Notes under the pieces: model-generated
The model's input: only the letters and a program-made list of their open reading frames with translations
What the model was told of the DNA's origin: nothing
The model's database searches: none
Made by a program: the position numbers and the translations under genes
Assembly: GCA_022425805.1 (NCBI GenBank)
Contig: JAKMEQ010000002.1
Location: forward strand, 1-38,294
Direction of reading: 5' to 3'
Source of the DNA: Acidimicrobiales bacterium
GTDB lineage: Bacteria; Actinomycetota; Acidimicrobiia; Acidimicrobiales; UBA8592
Length of the DNA: 38,294 bases
In this document: positions 24,665 to 33,400 of the stretch, one piece after another
Numbering within the stretch: the stretch's first letter is position 1
Layout of the letters: each line of letters opens with the position of its first letter

Positions 24665-24823
24665 CTAATTCTCTAGGACGATATCCCATCGATCCCAACA
24701 CTCGGTACACCTATAGAAAACTATCATTCCCGAACTCCAGCCCTCGTCAGGGGGAGAGCTCCCTAAATAGCATCTACCGCCACAATCAACACATATAATT
24801 TCTTCAGGCACTTCCATTGTCAT
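24665..24823 (-). CDS. 52-residue zinc-ribbon protein, opposite strand between GNAT gene and rsmD
   Basis: A small minus-strand reading frame of 52 codons. It carries two Cys pairs, CVDC (Cys11, Cys14) and CTEC (Cys39, Cys42), plus Cys18, in the spacing of a treble-clef or zinc-ribbon knuckle. Conserved-looking aromatic residues follow (FYRC, CWDRWDIV). It fills the gap between two plus-strand genes almost exactly and its stop lies 17 bp beyond the GNAT stop. An in-frame stop lies three codons before the ATG; the upstream AGG is a weak ribosome-binding site. The Cys pattern makes a chance frame unlikely. Role unknown; small zinc ribbons often bind nucleic acid or protein partners. Confidence 0.7.
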   Translation of the reverse strand: MTMEVPEEIICVDCGGRCYLGSSPPDEGWSSGMIVFYRCTECWDRWDIVLEN

Positions 24824-24860
24824 TGTCGCCTAGATGGTCTTCGGGCTAACGTTGCGCATC

Positions 24861-25391
24861 ATGCGTATCGTATCTGGAATTGCGAAAGGGAGAAAATTAC
24901 TTACCCCATCACTCCAAGATGTTCGACCATCAAAGGATCGAGTACGCGAAGCTATATTCAACTCTCTGACAAGTTTTGGATTAATAGAGGACCGTCATTT
25001 CATAGACTTATTTGCTGGCTCTGGGGCTCTTGGGCTTGAAGCTTTGTCACGCGGAGCGAGAAAAGTAACATTCGTGGATAATAAAAAAGCATGCATCGAT
25101 GTGGTCCAAAAAAATGTTGCCGCTCTCGGATTAGAAAAGAATACTGAAATAATACTCTCAGACTACGTTCATCAGCTTGGTCAAATACAAGCGGAAAACG
25201 TGGTCCTCCTCGACCCCCCATATAAATTTGAGAATTGGGAGAGTCTTTTGAACTCCATAAAAGCCGAAGTCGTGGTAATAGAATCAGACCGAAATGTTTC
25301 GATAATGGAAACCTGGAACATCATAAAGACGAAAAAATACGGAACAACGATGGTTGCCATTGCCGTAAAACCATTGGGAAAGTGCCTGTAG
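24861..25391 (+). CDS. rsmD: 16S rRNA (guanine966-N2)-methyltransferase RsmD
   Basis: A 176-residue class I methyltransferase. MRIVSGIAKGRKL is the standard RsmD N-terminus, RPSKDRVREAIFN the following motif, FIDLFAGSGALGLEALSRGA the SAM-binding motif I, and DPPY (118-121) the catalytic motif IV. It methylates G966 of 16S rRNA in the 30S subunit. The frame extends nine codons upstream, but the ATG at 24861 matches the family start. It is followed after about 120 bp by coaD, the usual neighbour. Confidence 0.95.
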   Translation: MRIVSGIAKGRKLLTPSLQDVRPSKDRVREAIFNSLTSFGLIEDRHFIDLFAGSGALGLEALSRGARKVTFVDNKKACIDVVQKNVAALGLEKNTEIILSDYVHQLGQIQAENVVLLDPPYKFENWESLLNSIKAEVVVIESDRNVSIMETWNIIKTKKYGTTMVAIAVKPLGKCL

Positions 25392-25464
25392 TCTCGCAGG
25401 AATTTGAATTTAAGTGTCACCTGATCCAATACTCGGATAGATTTAATCTATGTTATTCATGGCA

Positions 25465-25485
25465 GTAACCTTTTAGGAAGGTTAC
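25465..25485 (+). other. Perfect 8-bp hairpin in the coaD leader
   Basis: gtaacctt and aaggttac flank a 5-nt loop (ttagg) in the gap between rsmD and coaD. There is no T-run after it, so it is not a typical intrinsic terminator. It may be a leader structure, a processing site or a protein-binding palindrome. Confidence 0.5.
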
Positions 25486-25510
25486 GAAAGAGCACCGACA
25501 GGATAATAAT

Positions 25511-25990
25511 ATGGCTGTAGCAATGTACCCAGGGTCCTTCGACCCGATTCACTCAGGTCACGTTCATGTCGTTGAGGTCGCAGCTCAAATCTTTGAAAAA
25601 GTCGTTGTTGCCGCCATGTACAATCCGGAAAAAGAAGGATTTCTATCACTTGAACAAAGAGAAGAATTACTAAACGAGTGTTTTTCTCACCTCGATAATG
25701 TTACAACCATGCGAGCTACTGGTTTAGTCGTCGAAGCTGCAGAGAGAGTATCAGCTTCCCACCTGGTTAAAGGTCTTAGAGGAGTTGCAGATTTGGAAAA
25801 CGAAATGCAGATGGCCCAGACCAACAAAACAGTCTCTGGAATACAAACGGTGTTTATTCCCGCTGACCCCCAACATTCCTATCTTTCAAGTAGGTTTATT
25901 CGAGAGATAGCTGCCCAAGCAGGAGATATAACAGATCTTGTACCAGCTGCTGTTGCCGACTTACTGATGAGGGAGAAGAAGAGTGACTAA
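25511..25990 (+). CDS. coaD: Phosphopantetheine adenylyltransferase
   Basis: A 159-residue nucleotidyltransferase. MYPGSFDPIHSGH contains the HxGH motif (His14-His17), KGLRGVADLENEMQMA and YLSSRFIREIA are the CoaD blocks. It transfers AMP to 4'-phosphopantetheine, the fourth step of CoA synthesis; the product supplies the acyl carrier protein encoded downstream. The ATG is preceded by AGGA at about 7-nt spacing. Its last 8 bp overlap the next gene. Confidence 0.97.
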   Translation: MAVAMYPGSFDPIHSGHVHVVEVAAQIFEKVVVAAMYNPEKEGFLSLEQREELLNECFSHLDNVTTMRATGLVVEAAERVSASHLVKGLRGVADLENEMQMAQTNKTVSGIQTVFIPADPQHSYLSSRFIREIAAQAGDITDLVPAAVADLLMREKKSD

Positions 25991-26594
25991 CCTCGATGAA
26001 TCAGGCGAAGGCAGTGAAGATATTTTTGAACCAGTCACGCCGTATGAAGCCCCAGAAGTTGAAAGACTCCTCCGAGCCTTAATCGATTTGATCGAAGCTG
26101 CTCGGCCGGTGCCCCTATCAGCGTCTTCGATGATAAACAAGGATGAAGTACTCGGGATCCTCAATGACGTTTCGCTACGGCTACCAGATGAGATACGAGC
26201 ATCGCGGTGGTTGCTCAAACAGAGAGAAGACTTCTTAATAAGGACACAAAGAGAAGGCGATGAGCTTATGGATCTAGCCAGAGCGCGAGCAGGGCAGATG
26301 GTGCAGAGGTCCGAGGTCGTCAAAGCAGCCGAAGTTCACGCTCGTCGCGTTATTGAAGCTGCCGAGGATGAATCTAGGCGACTGAAATTAGAAACAGAAG
26401 ATTTTTGCGATCAAAGGCTTGGTAGTTTCGAAGCACTTCTAAATAAAACCATTCGTGTAGTCGCTGAAGGCAGAGTGAGATTACAAGGAGATCCTTTAGC
26501 CGACCTCACAGCAGCGCACCAGCCTTCCCAAAATGATGAAATAGATAATGGCCCCGACTTGTACGATCAGGATGAAAGTGACCCCGTCTTCTAA
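25983..26594 (+). CDS. Coiled-coil protein in the SepIVA position (DivIVA-like)
   Basis: A 203-residue soluble, helical protein. An acidic N-terminus (about 1-25) precedes LLRALIDLIEAARPVPLSASSMI and a long amphipathic coiled coil (about 75-150) rich in Arg, Glu and Ala, then an acidic tail. In Mycobacterium the gene just before DUF177 and rnc encodes SepIVA, a DivIVA-like septation factor. Position and architecture agree here, so a role in cell division or polar growth is inferred; sequence identity was not measured. The GTG start has GGGAG at 7-nt spacing and overlaps coaD by 8 bp; the 3' end overlaps the DUF177 start. Confidence 0.7.
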   Translation: MTNLDESGEGSEDIFEPVTPYEAPEVERLLRALIDLIEAARPVPLSASSMINKDEVLGILNDVSLRLPDEIRASRWLLKQREDFLIRTQREGDELMDLARARAGQMVQRSEVVKAAEVHARRVIEAAEDESRRLKLETEDFCDQRLGSFEALLNKTIRVVAEGRVRLQGDPLADLTAAHQPSQNDEIDNGPDLYDQDESDPVF

Positions 26595-27102
26595 TCCTCA
26601 CCCTGCTCTTTCTTTCGACCTTCCGAAGTTATTCCAAAAATCAGGACGTGAAACTCTTCTCGTTGACTGGCATATCGAACAATTGTCCACGAGCTATTCC
26701 AACGCCCAACATGCTCTAGGTGAACTTCATGCTGAGACGTCGGGTGAGAAGGTAGTTATCAGCGGAAAGCTTTTCTTGCATTGGGAAGGACCTTGTCGAA
26801 GGTGTTTAGAGGTCACTATCGGCACTCTAGAGATGGACATCACTGAAGTTTATGAAGATGAGGCGACAGAAGGAGAAACTTTTCCAATTCCAACGACGGA
26901 GACTTTAAACTTGGAACCGATGTTGAGCGAACACATATTACTTTCACTCCCACTAGCTCCTCTCTGTTCCTCTGATTGTCTGGGCCCCATGCCACAAGAA
27001 TTCCCTGCAAATACAAATCAAGATGTCGCACCTGAAGTAGGAATTGACCCAAGGTGGGAGGCTCTTGGAAGCATGACTTTTGATGAAAATGATGCAAGCT
27101 GA
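26572..27102 (+). CDS. DUF177 (YceD) family protein
   Basis: A 176-residue DUF177 protein with the characteristic Cys pairs: CRRCLE in the middle and PLCSSDCLGP near the C-terminus, in place of the usual CxRC and CxxxCxGLCP. YceD-family genes sit next to rpmF in most bacteria and are linked to 23S rRNA maturation; plants have a homologue needed for 23S accumulation. ATG 26572 and GTG 26578 are both possible; AGGA is correctly spaced only for the GTG, so the protein may start two codons later. Either way it overlaps the preceding gene by about 20 bp. Confidence 0.9.
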   Translation: MKVTPSSNPHPALSFDLPKLFQKSGRETLLVDWHIEQLSTSYSNAQHALGELHAETSGEKVVISGKLFLHWEGPCRRCLEVTIGTLEMDITEVYEDEATEGETFPIPTTETLNLEPMLSEHILLSLPLAPLCSSDCLGPMPQEFPANTNQDVAPEVGIDPRWEALGSMTFDENDAS

Positions 27103-27149
27103 CGATATCTGGGTGCAAGCTGCCCATAGCACAGGTAGGATCATTCTCT

Positions 27150-27178
27150 CGTGGGGATCCACGGATCAACTTTTTTTT
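27150..27178 (+). terminator. Hairpin with T-run before rpmF (terminator or attenuator candidate)
   Basis: cgtgg-ggat-ccacg forms a 5-bp stem with a 4-nt loop (27150-27163), followed 7 nt later by eight T residues (27171-27178). The stem is short and the gap to the T-run is long, so termination would be weak. It lies directly upstream of rpmF and could separate ribosomal-protein expression from the upstream genes. Confidence 0.4.
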
Positions 27179-27196
27179 CAGTAAATTGGACGTACT

Positions 27197-27376
27197 ATGG
27201 CAGTTCCAAAAAAGAAAACTTCTAAATCAAAAACCCGGAGCCGACGAAACTCTGCTTGGAAATTGAGTGCATCAACTTTTAATAAGTGTCCTCAATGTGG
27301 GTCAACTCGTCGCCCTCACCATGTATGTGGTAACTGTGGCTGGTACAACGGTCGTGAAGCGCTAGAAGTCACGTAG
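27197..27376 (+). CDS. rpmF: Ribosomal protein bL32
   Basis: A 59-residue bL32 with the standard start MAVPKKKTSKSKTRSRR and a four-Cys zinc ribbon, CPQC (31-34) and CGNC (44-47), followed by WYNGRE. It is a structural protein of the 50S subunit near the peptidyl-transferase exit side. The zinc-binding (C+) form is present, which some organisms replace by a Cys-free paralogue under zinc limitation. It lies between DUF177 and plsX, the order seen in most bacteria. Confidence 0.97.
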   Translation: MAVPKKKTSKSKTRSRRNSAWKLSASTFNKCPQCGSTRRPHHVCGNCGWYNGREALEVT

Positions 27377-27393
27377 GAAATATCCCGTTTCAT

Positions 27394-28392
27394 ATGGACT
27401 CCGATGCTTTACCGGTAGCAGTGGATGCCATGGGTGGCGATAATGCCCCGCATGAGGTCATTAAAGGAGCAAAACTTGCAGTTGCAGCCGGCATACCAGT
27501 ATTGCTTGTCGGCCAACCTGAGGCATTGTCAGATGTTGGGGATATTCCCACACTATTTGCGACAGAAGTCATAGGGATGGATGAAGACCCAGCAAGTAGT
27601 GTACGTAAAAAGAGAGATTCATCCCTTGTACGATCCGCCGAAGCAGTCCGTCGTGGAGAAGCAGCTGGAATGGTCAGTGCTGGAAATACCGGTGCAGCTA
27701 TGGCTTCAGCATTGTTAAAAATTGGCAGAATCCGAGGTGTTGCACGTCCCGCTATCGCTACTCCAATCCCAGTTCCTGGTAGGTCGCAGCCTAATATCCT
27801 GCTCGATTCTGGAGCTAACTCAGAGTGTAACCCTGAGTGGTTGGCCCAATTTGCAGAGATGGGGGCCGTGTACGCAAGCGATCGATTCAGCATCGAGGTG
27901 CCTAAGGTAGGGCTTCTTTCCATAGGTGAGGAAGCAGGTAAAGGCTCCCCATTAGTTAAGGAGACGTATGAACTCTTAACCAGCAAAGAATGGCAAGAGC
28001 GGTGCTCCTGTGAATTCATCGGGAATGTAGAAGGCAGGGACCTTATGGGCCCCGATGTTGATGTGATTGTTACGGATGGGTTTACGGGAAACGTTGCACT
28101 AAAGACAGTTGAAGGCACCGCTAAAACAATTGTTTCGGCTCTTTTGAATGCGTTTACCGCAAATAAAGAAGCTGAAGAAGGGGCAAGGTTGCTAGCACCC
28201 TCTCTTCTACCCCTATATGAAACACTCGACCCAGAATCCGTAGGTGGCGCAATTCTTCTCGGGATCAAAGGTGTGGCCTTGATTAGCCATGGGTCCTCAT
28301 CATCTAAAGCTATCTTTAATGCAATCTCGACCGCTTATGAACTTTCGATCAGCGGGCATGTCCAACATTTAGAGAGTGTTCTTGGACATTAG
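27394..28392 (+). CDS. plsX: Phosphate acyltransferase PlsX
   Basis: A 332-residue PlsX. VAVDAMGGDNAP is the diagnostic N-terminal motif, SAGNTGA the second and TDGFTGNVALKTVEG the third. It converts acyl-ACP to acyl-phosphate, which PlsY uses to acylate glycerol-3-phosphate; this connects with FakA and the acyl carrier protein of this window. It starts 17 bp after rpmF, and acpP follows 78 bp later. It is slightly shorter at the N-terminus than some homologues but complete. Confidence 0.97.
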   Translation: MDSDALPVAVDAMGGDNAPHEVIKGAKLAVAAGIPVLLVGQPEALSDVGDIPTLFATEVIGMDEDPASSVRKKRDSSLVRSAEAVRRGEAAGMVSAGNTGAAMASALLKIGRIRGVARPAIATPIPVPGRSQPNILLDSGANSECNPEWLAQFAEMGAVYASDRFSIEVPKVGLLSIGEEAGKGSPLVKETYELLTSKEWQERCSCEFIGNVEGRDLMGPDVDVIVTDGFTGNVALKTVEGTAKTIVSALLNAFTANKEAEEGARLLAPSLLPLYETLDPESVGGAILLGIKGVALISHGSSSSKAIFNAISTAYELSISGHVQHLESVLGH

Positions 28393-28470
28393 GAATTTAT
28401 ATTACAAAAGCATTCCACGAAATTGACTTCATCGCTACAATCAAGCTAGCCGATATGAGAGAAGTGTACT

Positions 28471-28761
28471 ATGCCCGCAGAAACACACATGCAACGTGAC
28501 CCATTAGATAGAGATGAAATACTGGGAGTGGTGAGAGACCGGTTAGCCGAAATACTTGAGGTGGACCCTTCTTCTATCAAGGAAGGAAGTTCGTTTCGAG
28601 ATGACCTCGATGCGGATTCCTTAGCATTGATTGAATTAGTAGAAGCGATTGAAGAGGAATTGTCTGACCGATCTATAGATTTCCGAATTGACGATGAAGA
28701 CTTGGAAGACCTTAAGAGTGTTCGTGATGCTGTCGACTATGTCCATACACGACTGGGTTGA
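28471..28761 (+). CDS. acpP: Acyl carrier protein
   Basis: A 96-residue ACP. DLDADSLALIELVEAIEEEL carries the phosphopantetheine attachment Ser50 in the DSL motif. The N-terminus has about 12 more residues than the E. coli protein; an internal ATG at 28489 would remove six of them. Acidic throughout, as expected. The position between plsX and rnc is typical. Its TGA stop overlaps the TTG start of rnc. Confidence 0.93.
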   Translation: MPAETHMQRDPLDRDEILGVVRDRLAEILEVDPSSIKEGSSFRDDLDADSLALIELVEAIEEELSDRSIDFRIDDEDLEDLKSVRDAVDYVHTRLG

Positions 28762-29486
28762 TTGTAATTTTGCCGCACGAAGCGATCAGGAAACTATCTA
28801 AGAATCTCGGATATGAATTCCAAAATCTAGAACTATTACAAGTTGCTCTTACTCATAGTTCATGGTGCGCTGAAAATGAAGATGCAGTTTCGAATGAAAG
28901 ATTAGAGTTCCTTGGCGACGCAGTTCTGGGAATGGCGGTCGCTAGATTGATCTATGATGGGTATCCAACATTGTCCGAAGGGCAACTAACGCAACTGAGA
29001 GCTACTGTCATAAGCTCATCGAGTCTTTCTCGACTTGCAGAAAACTTGGGAGTAGGTCCCTCACTTCGATTGGGGAAAGGGCAAGTGCCAATTGATAAAA
29101 TAATGCCTCCTTCTATTCTTGAAGATGCGATGGAAGCAATCATCGGTGCGGTCTACCTTGATGGCGGACAGGATGCAGCAGCGAAACTAATTCTTGAGTT
29201 GTTAGGGGAACAGATCGAAGAGAATTCGAAACGTAATAACGAAGATTTTAAAAGTCGCTTACAATCTCTGGCTGGGCAGGAATACGCAACGACTCCTGAA
29301 TATGAAATAGAAAGCGAAGGGCCAGCACATGCGCAACGGTTTTTTGTAAAAGTTTCCATTAATAACCGAGTTCTGGGGTACGGAGAAGGCCGGAGCAAGA
29401 AAGAAGCAGAGCAATTTGCGGCAGGAGAAGCTTTGAGAATCCTCCTAGACGAAGAAGATGACAACAAGAACGGTATGATGCGATAA
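28758..29486 (+). CDS. rnc: Ribonuclease III
   Basis: A 242-residue RNase III. The signature NERLEFLGDAVLG (46-58) gives the catalytic acidic residues, with a second acidic cluster in EDAMEAIIGAVYLDGG. The C-terminal double-stranded-RNA-binding domain (about 160-230) contains SKKEAEQFAAGEAL. It processes rRNA precursors and degrades duplex RNA. The TTG start overlaps the acpP stop (TTGA); a second TTG four codons in could also serve. Confidence 0.95.
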   Translation: MIVILPHEAIRKLSKNLGYEFQNLELLQVALTHSSWCAENEDAVSNERLEFLGDAVLGMAVARLIYDGYPTLSEGQLTQLRATVISSSSLSRLAENLGVGPSLRLGKGQVPIDKIMPPSILEDAMEAIIGAVYLDGGQDAAAKLILELLGEQIEENSKRNNEDFKSRLQSLAGQEYATTPEYEIESEGPAHAQRFFVKVSINNRVLGYGEGRSKKEAEQFAAGEALRILLDEEDDNKNGMMR

Positions 29487-29508
29487 CCATCGCGGCATAG
29501 AGGAAAAA

Positions 29509-30345
29509 ATGATCGAACTCCCTGAAATTGAAACTATTCGAAGAGATCTAGACAAGGATTGCAGTGGTAAAAAAGTCAAAAATATTGAGATAAAAATAGC
29601 CCGAATCGCTGGTGGAGCAAACCTTAAAAATGCAATTGAAAATAGCTTCGATCAGATGAAAGTTTTATCAGTTCGCAGAATCGGAATGCTTATATGTATT
29701 GATTTCGCCAATGAAATGAGTTTGCTATGTGGTCTCGGTACCGGAGGGCAAATGCTCCGGGTTCCTAATAAGGCGGAAATTAACTCACGAACCGGAGTAG
29801 TTATTTCATTTACACAACAGGGTCAACTGCGACTTATTGACAACAACGCCGATGCCAATATTTCATTTCACGTAACAGAAAATATTTTTGAAGACCGACC
29901 TGAACTTCTTGATTTGGGTATTGACCCAATCGATAATCCGGTGACATGGGGAGAATTCGCCTATCGACTTCATTCTCACAAACTGAAACTTAAAACTCTC
30001 CTTACCGACCAGACATTTCTCGTAGGAATCGGACCAATGTATGCCGATGAAATCCTATTTGAAGCTGGACTTCGCTTCGACAGAATTTCTGACTCTTTGA
30101 CAACTAACGAGGTTCGTCGTTTGTGGCAATCAATGGTCCAGACTTTATACGATGCTGTAAAGTACGGAGGTTCAAGTGTCGAGGGGAGCTTTTATCTAGG
30201 AGTCAATGGTCAGCTAGGTTCCTTTCAAGACCATCATTCCGTTTATGGGAAGCATGGAGAATTGAGTCCTCGTTCAAGAAAGCCTATTGCGCGGTCCAAG
30301 TTTGGTGGCGAGTGGACTTACTACTGTGAACAAAGCCAGGTTTAG
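29509..30345 (+). CDS. Fpg/MutM-family protein lacking catalytic residues (probable pseudo-glycosylase)
   Basis: A 278-residue, full-length member of the Fpg/Nei fold in the usual mutM position between rnc and smc. The N-terminus is MIELPEIETIRRDL, recognisably the MPELPEVE motif, but the invariant Pro2 nucleophile is Ile; Glu3 and Glu6 remain. The beta-hairpin Lys (RRxGK) reads RRIGM, the GxGN helix-two-turn-helix motif reads GIGPMY, and the zinc finger has lost three of four Cys (ELSPRSRKPI and YYCEQSQ) and its DNA-contacting Arg (GGEWTYY). The frame is intact and GAGG precedes the ATG, so this is a maintained gene. It probably lacks glycosylase/lyase activity and may be a DNA-damage-binding or structural protein. 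Another Fpg paralogue elsewhere in the genome is expected. Confidence 0.85.
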   Translation: MIELPEIETIRRDLDKDCSGKKVKNIEIKIARIAGGANLKNAIENSFDQMKVLSVRRIGMLICIDFANEMSLLCGLGTGGQMLRVPNKAEINSRTGVVISFTQQGQLRLIDNNADANISFHVTENIFEDRPELLDLGIDPIDNPVTWGEFAYRLHSHKLKLKTLLTDQTFLVGIGPMYADEILFEAGLRFDRISDSLTTNEVRRLWQSMVQTLYDAVKYGGSSVEGSFYLGVNGQLGSFQDHHSVYGKHGELSPRSRKPIARSKFGGEWTYYCEQSQV

Positions 30346-30406
30346 TTTCACGAAAAAATAAAGTTACAAACGTGTAATTTGCTCCTGCAGCGACTAGGTT
30401 CTCCCT

Positions 30407-33400
30407 GTGTTCCTGAAATCTATGACGCTCAAAGGGTTCAAGTCTTTCGCTGAGTCCACCGTCCTCGACTTTGAGCCGGGAGTTGCCGTAGTAGTCGGTC
30501 CTAACGGGAGCGGTAAATCCAATGTTGTTGATGCAATTGCTTGGGTTCTGGGTGCTCAAGCCCCTGGCGCCGTGCGCTCACAAAAAATGGATGACGTTAT
30601 CTTTGCTGGCACCGCTAAGCGGCCGGCCCTTGGTAGAGCAGAAGTTTCATTAACTATTGACAACTCATCGAGAATGCTGCCAATGGATTTTGAAGAAGTG
30701 ACTATAAAACGTACCCTGTTTCGCGATGGGGAAAGCGAATATGCTATGAACGGCATTTCCTGCAGATTGTTGGACATTCAAGACTTATTAAGCGATACCG
30801 GCGTTGGTCGCCATCAACACGTCATCGTCTCTCAAGGGCAAATAGACGCAGTATTAAATGCTAAACCAGAAGAACGACGATCGATAATTGAAGAGGCTGC
30901 CGGCATCCTGAAATACCGTCGTCGAAGAGAAAAGTCCCAACGGCGATTGAAATCCACTGAAGAAAATCTGATTCGATTGCAGGATTTAGTTCGGGAAGTT
31001 CGAAGGCAATTGAAACCCCTTGAACGACAGGCTGAAGCAGCTCGGATGCACGGATCCTTAGCCAAAGAGTTAAGCACCCTGCAGATACATTTAGCTGGAA
31101 AAGAAATTGCTGCTTTGCGCGAGGCGATTAGAGCTATCCAAGGAGGAAGACAAGACTTAACCGAAAAAGAAAAAAATCTTCGTTCGCAACTGACAACGCT
31201 TGACGCTGATATTGAAACAGCCGAGGATCAGTTATCTTCCACAGGCATAGGGGATGCAAGTGATCAACTCGCACAGGCCGAAGGCCTACGCGAACGTGCT
31301 AGAGGATTAAAAGCTCTCCTTACTGAGCGAATTAGCGGATTAAAGCGAGAACTCGACATGCAAGTCGATGGTGGAGTAATCGAAACTCTTGAAGCAGAAT
31401 CAGCTCGACTACGAGAAGAACTTCAAAACACCAATAAAAAAATCAGTCTTCTACAACCATCTACTATTGAAATCGCCAACGCAGAACAAGAGTTGAAACA
31501 AGAGAGGCTTGAGTTTCAGCAAAGATATTTAAGAGAACTGTCACCCCATGGAGTGGAGGCCGCTGAATCCCGTGGACAGTTGGCAGCTATCGATACATCA
31601 ATCGAAACTCTCCGAGTCAACAGTGCGCAATTGCGAAAAAAAATACATGAATTAAGAGAGTCGGAAGAGACTAACAATGCGCATGTAGTGCAACTGAACG
31701 CCCAGATGTCCTCGTTGTCCCACCGTGTGGCAGAACTTCAGAGAGAAAGAGGAACCCTTCTCGAGTCTAAATCACTTTCCGAAACTGCAGAAAAAGAGAT
31801 AGAGAATACTTTGGTCGAGGCAAAGCTAGAAAGTAAAGCCTGGGTCTCGCGAGCGGACGCGTTGTCACTCGCATTTAATGCAGCCAGAAAAAGCAGTGGA
31901 GTTGAAGAAATCGTAGATCAGGAAGGTGTGTATGGAGCATTTCTTGAACTAATCGAGATCGATGAGGGGTGGGAAGCAGCTTTCGAAGCCGCTGTTGGTC
32001 ATGTAGTGGCTTCCGTTGTGGTTCAAGATACGAAGAGCGCTAAGAGGGCATTAGAAACTTTGCGAGCAGGAAAACTTTCTGGCGGAGTGCTAGCAATCGA
32101 AGCTATAGCAAAACCGTATGGAGCAACCGGAATTCTTCGCTCCCATGTGCATTCATCAATACCTGTTGTGGAAGGCCTTCTTGATGCGTTGATAGGGAAA
32201 GTGGGTGTAGTCACTGATTGGAATTCTGGCGTAGAGATGGCAGTAGAGAACCCAAACAGTATTTACGTTACTCGCGACGGCGATAGATTCGCCCAAGACG
32301 GATGGCGTATTGGAGCTACCGGCACTGCGGCGACAGGAAGCGCTCTCGAAGAAGCCCTAGCCAGGTCAGAGGAAGCTATCACCGCAGTGAAGCAATTGGA
32401 AATGACATATGCAGACCGCAAAAAGATTTGGAAAGAAGCTAAGAAAGCATTTCAGAACTGTGAAAATCGTTTACTTGAAACCTCCCGAGATTATGAAGAA
32501 ATACGCGATGCCTATTCTCGGAATCAAAGCGATTTACGTGCGTTACATGTCGAGATCGAAGGTCTCCAGCTGCAAGAAGTTTCCATCAATGAAACACTCG
32601 AAGACCAACTGCGTACTCAAGCAGAGATCATAGTGGGACTGCCAGAGCTCGAAAAGTATGAAAGCGATGCATTGGAAAGAACAAAAATTGCTGAAGAAGC
32701 TGGGCTAAAATTAGATAGAAAAACTGCTGCGCTAGGTGAAAGACGAACTGAAGTTGAAATACAGTTCGCTGCGTATCAAGAGAGAAAGCTCTATGTCGAG
32801 AACAGATTAACGGATTTGAATCAGCGCTTAGAGGGCTATGCAGAACAGCGTTTTCAAGCTACGGACCGAAGAGTACATATAGAAAAACGCCTTCGGTTGG
32901 CAGAAGTGCTTCGAAAAATTGTTGAAAAGAAATCAGAAGCCTTAGAAAATCAACTCAAAGACCTGCGCGCTGTACGTCAAGCACAATCTGAAGCGGCGCA
33001 CTCTGCAGTAGGAAAATTAGATATTCTTCGGAAATCGCGGGCACAAGCTGAAACCGACCTCACCCACCTCCGTGAAGAACTTCACCGTTCAGAGCTCCAA
33101 GAAGCTGAATCCTCTTTGAAACTTGAAGCCGCCGTAGATGGATTACGAAGAGATCATGACTGTGAGCCAGGAGTTGCGGTTGAAACTGAATGTCCGAGAC
33201 TTGACGGGGTAACGGCAAAGTCACGGGTACGAGAACTTGAACGTGAACTCAAGATAATGGGACCTGTCAACCCGTTGGCACTTGAGGAGTTTGAGGCTCT
33301 TCATTCCCGCAGCGAATTCCTGTCAGATCAGCTAGAGGATGTGAAGGCCTCCCGACGTGAGTTGAATAAAGTCATCCGCTCCGTTGATCAGGAGATAATT

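Noticed and set aside
27390-28268. A 292-codon open frame opposite plsX
   Set aside because: plsX is fully supported by its motifs; the antisense frame has serine/proline-rich shadow composition and no recognisable domain.
29509-30345. Interpretation of the Fpg-like gene as a pseudogene
   Set aside because: The frame is uninterrupted, the length is normal, structural motifs outside the active site are preserved and a GAGG ribosome-binding site is present, so a maintained protein with altered function is more likely.
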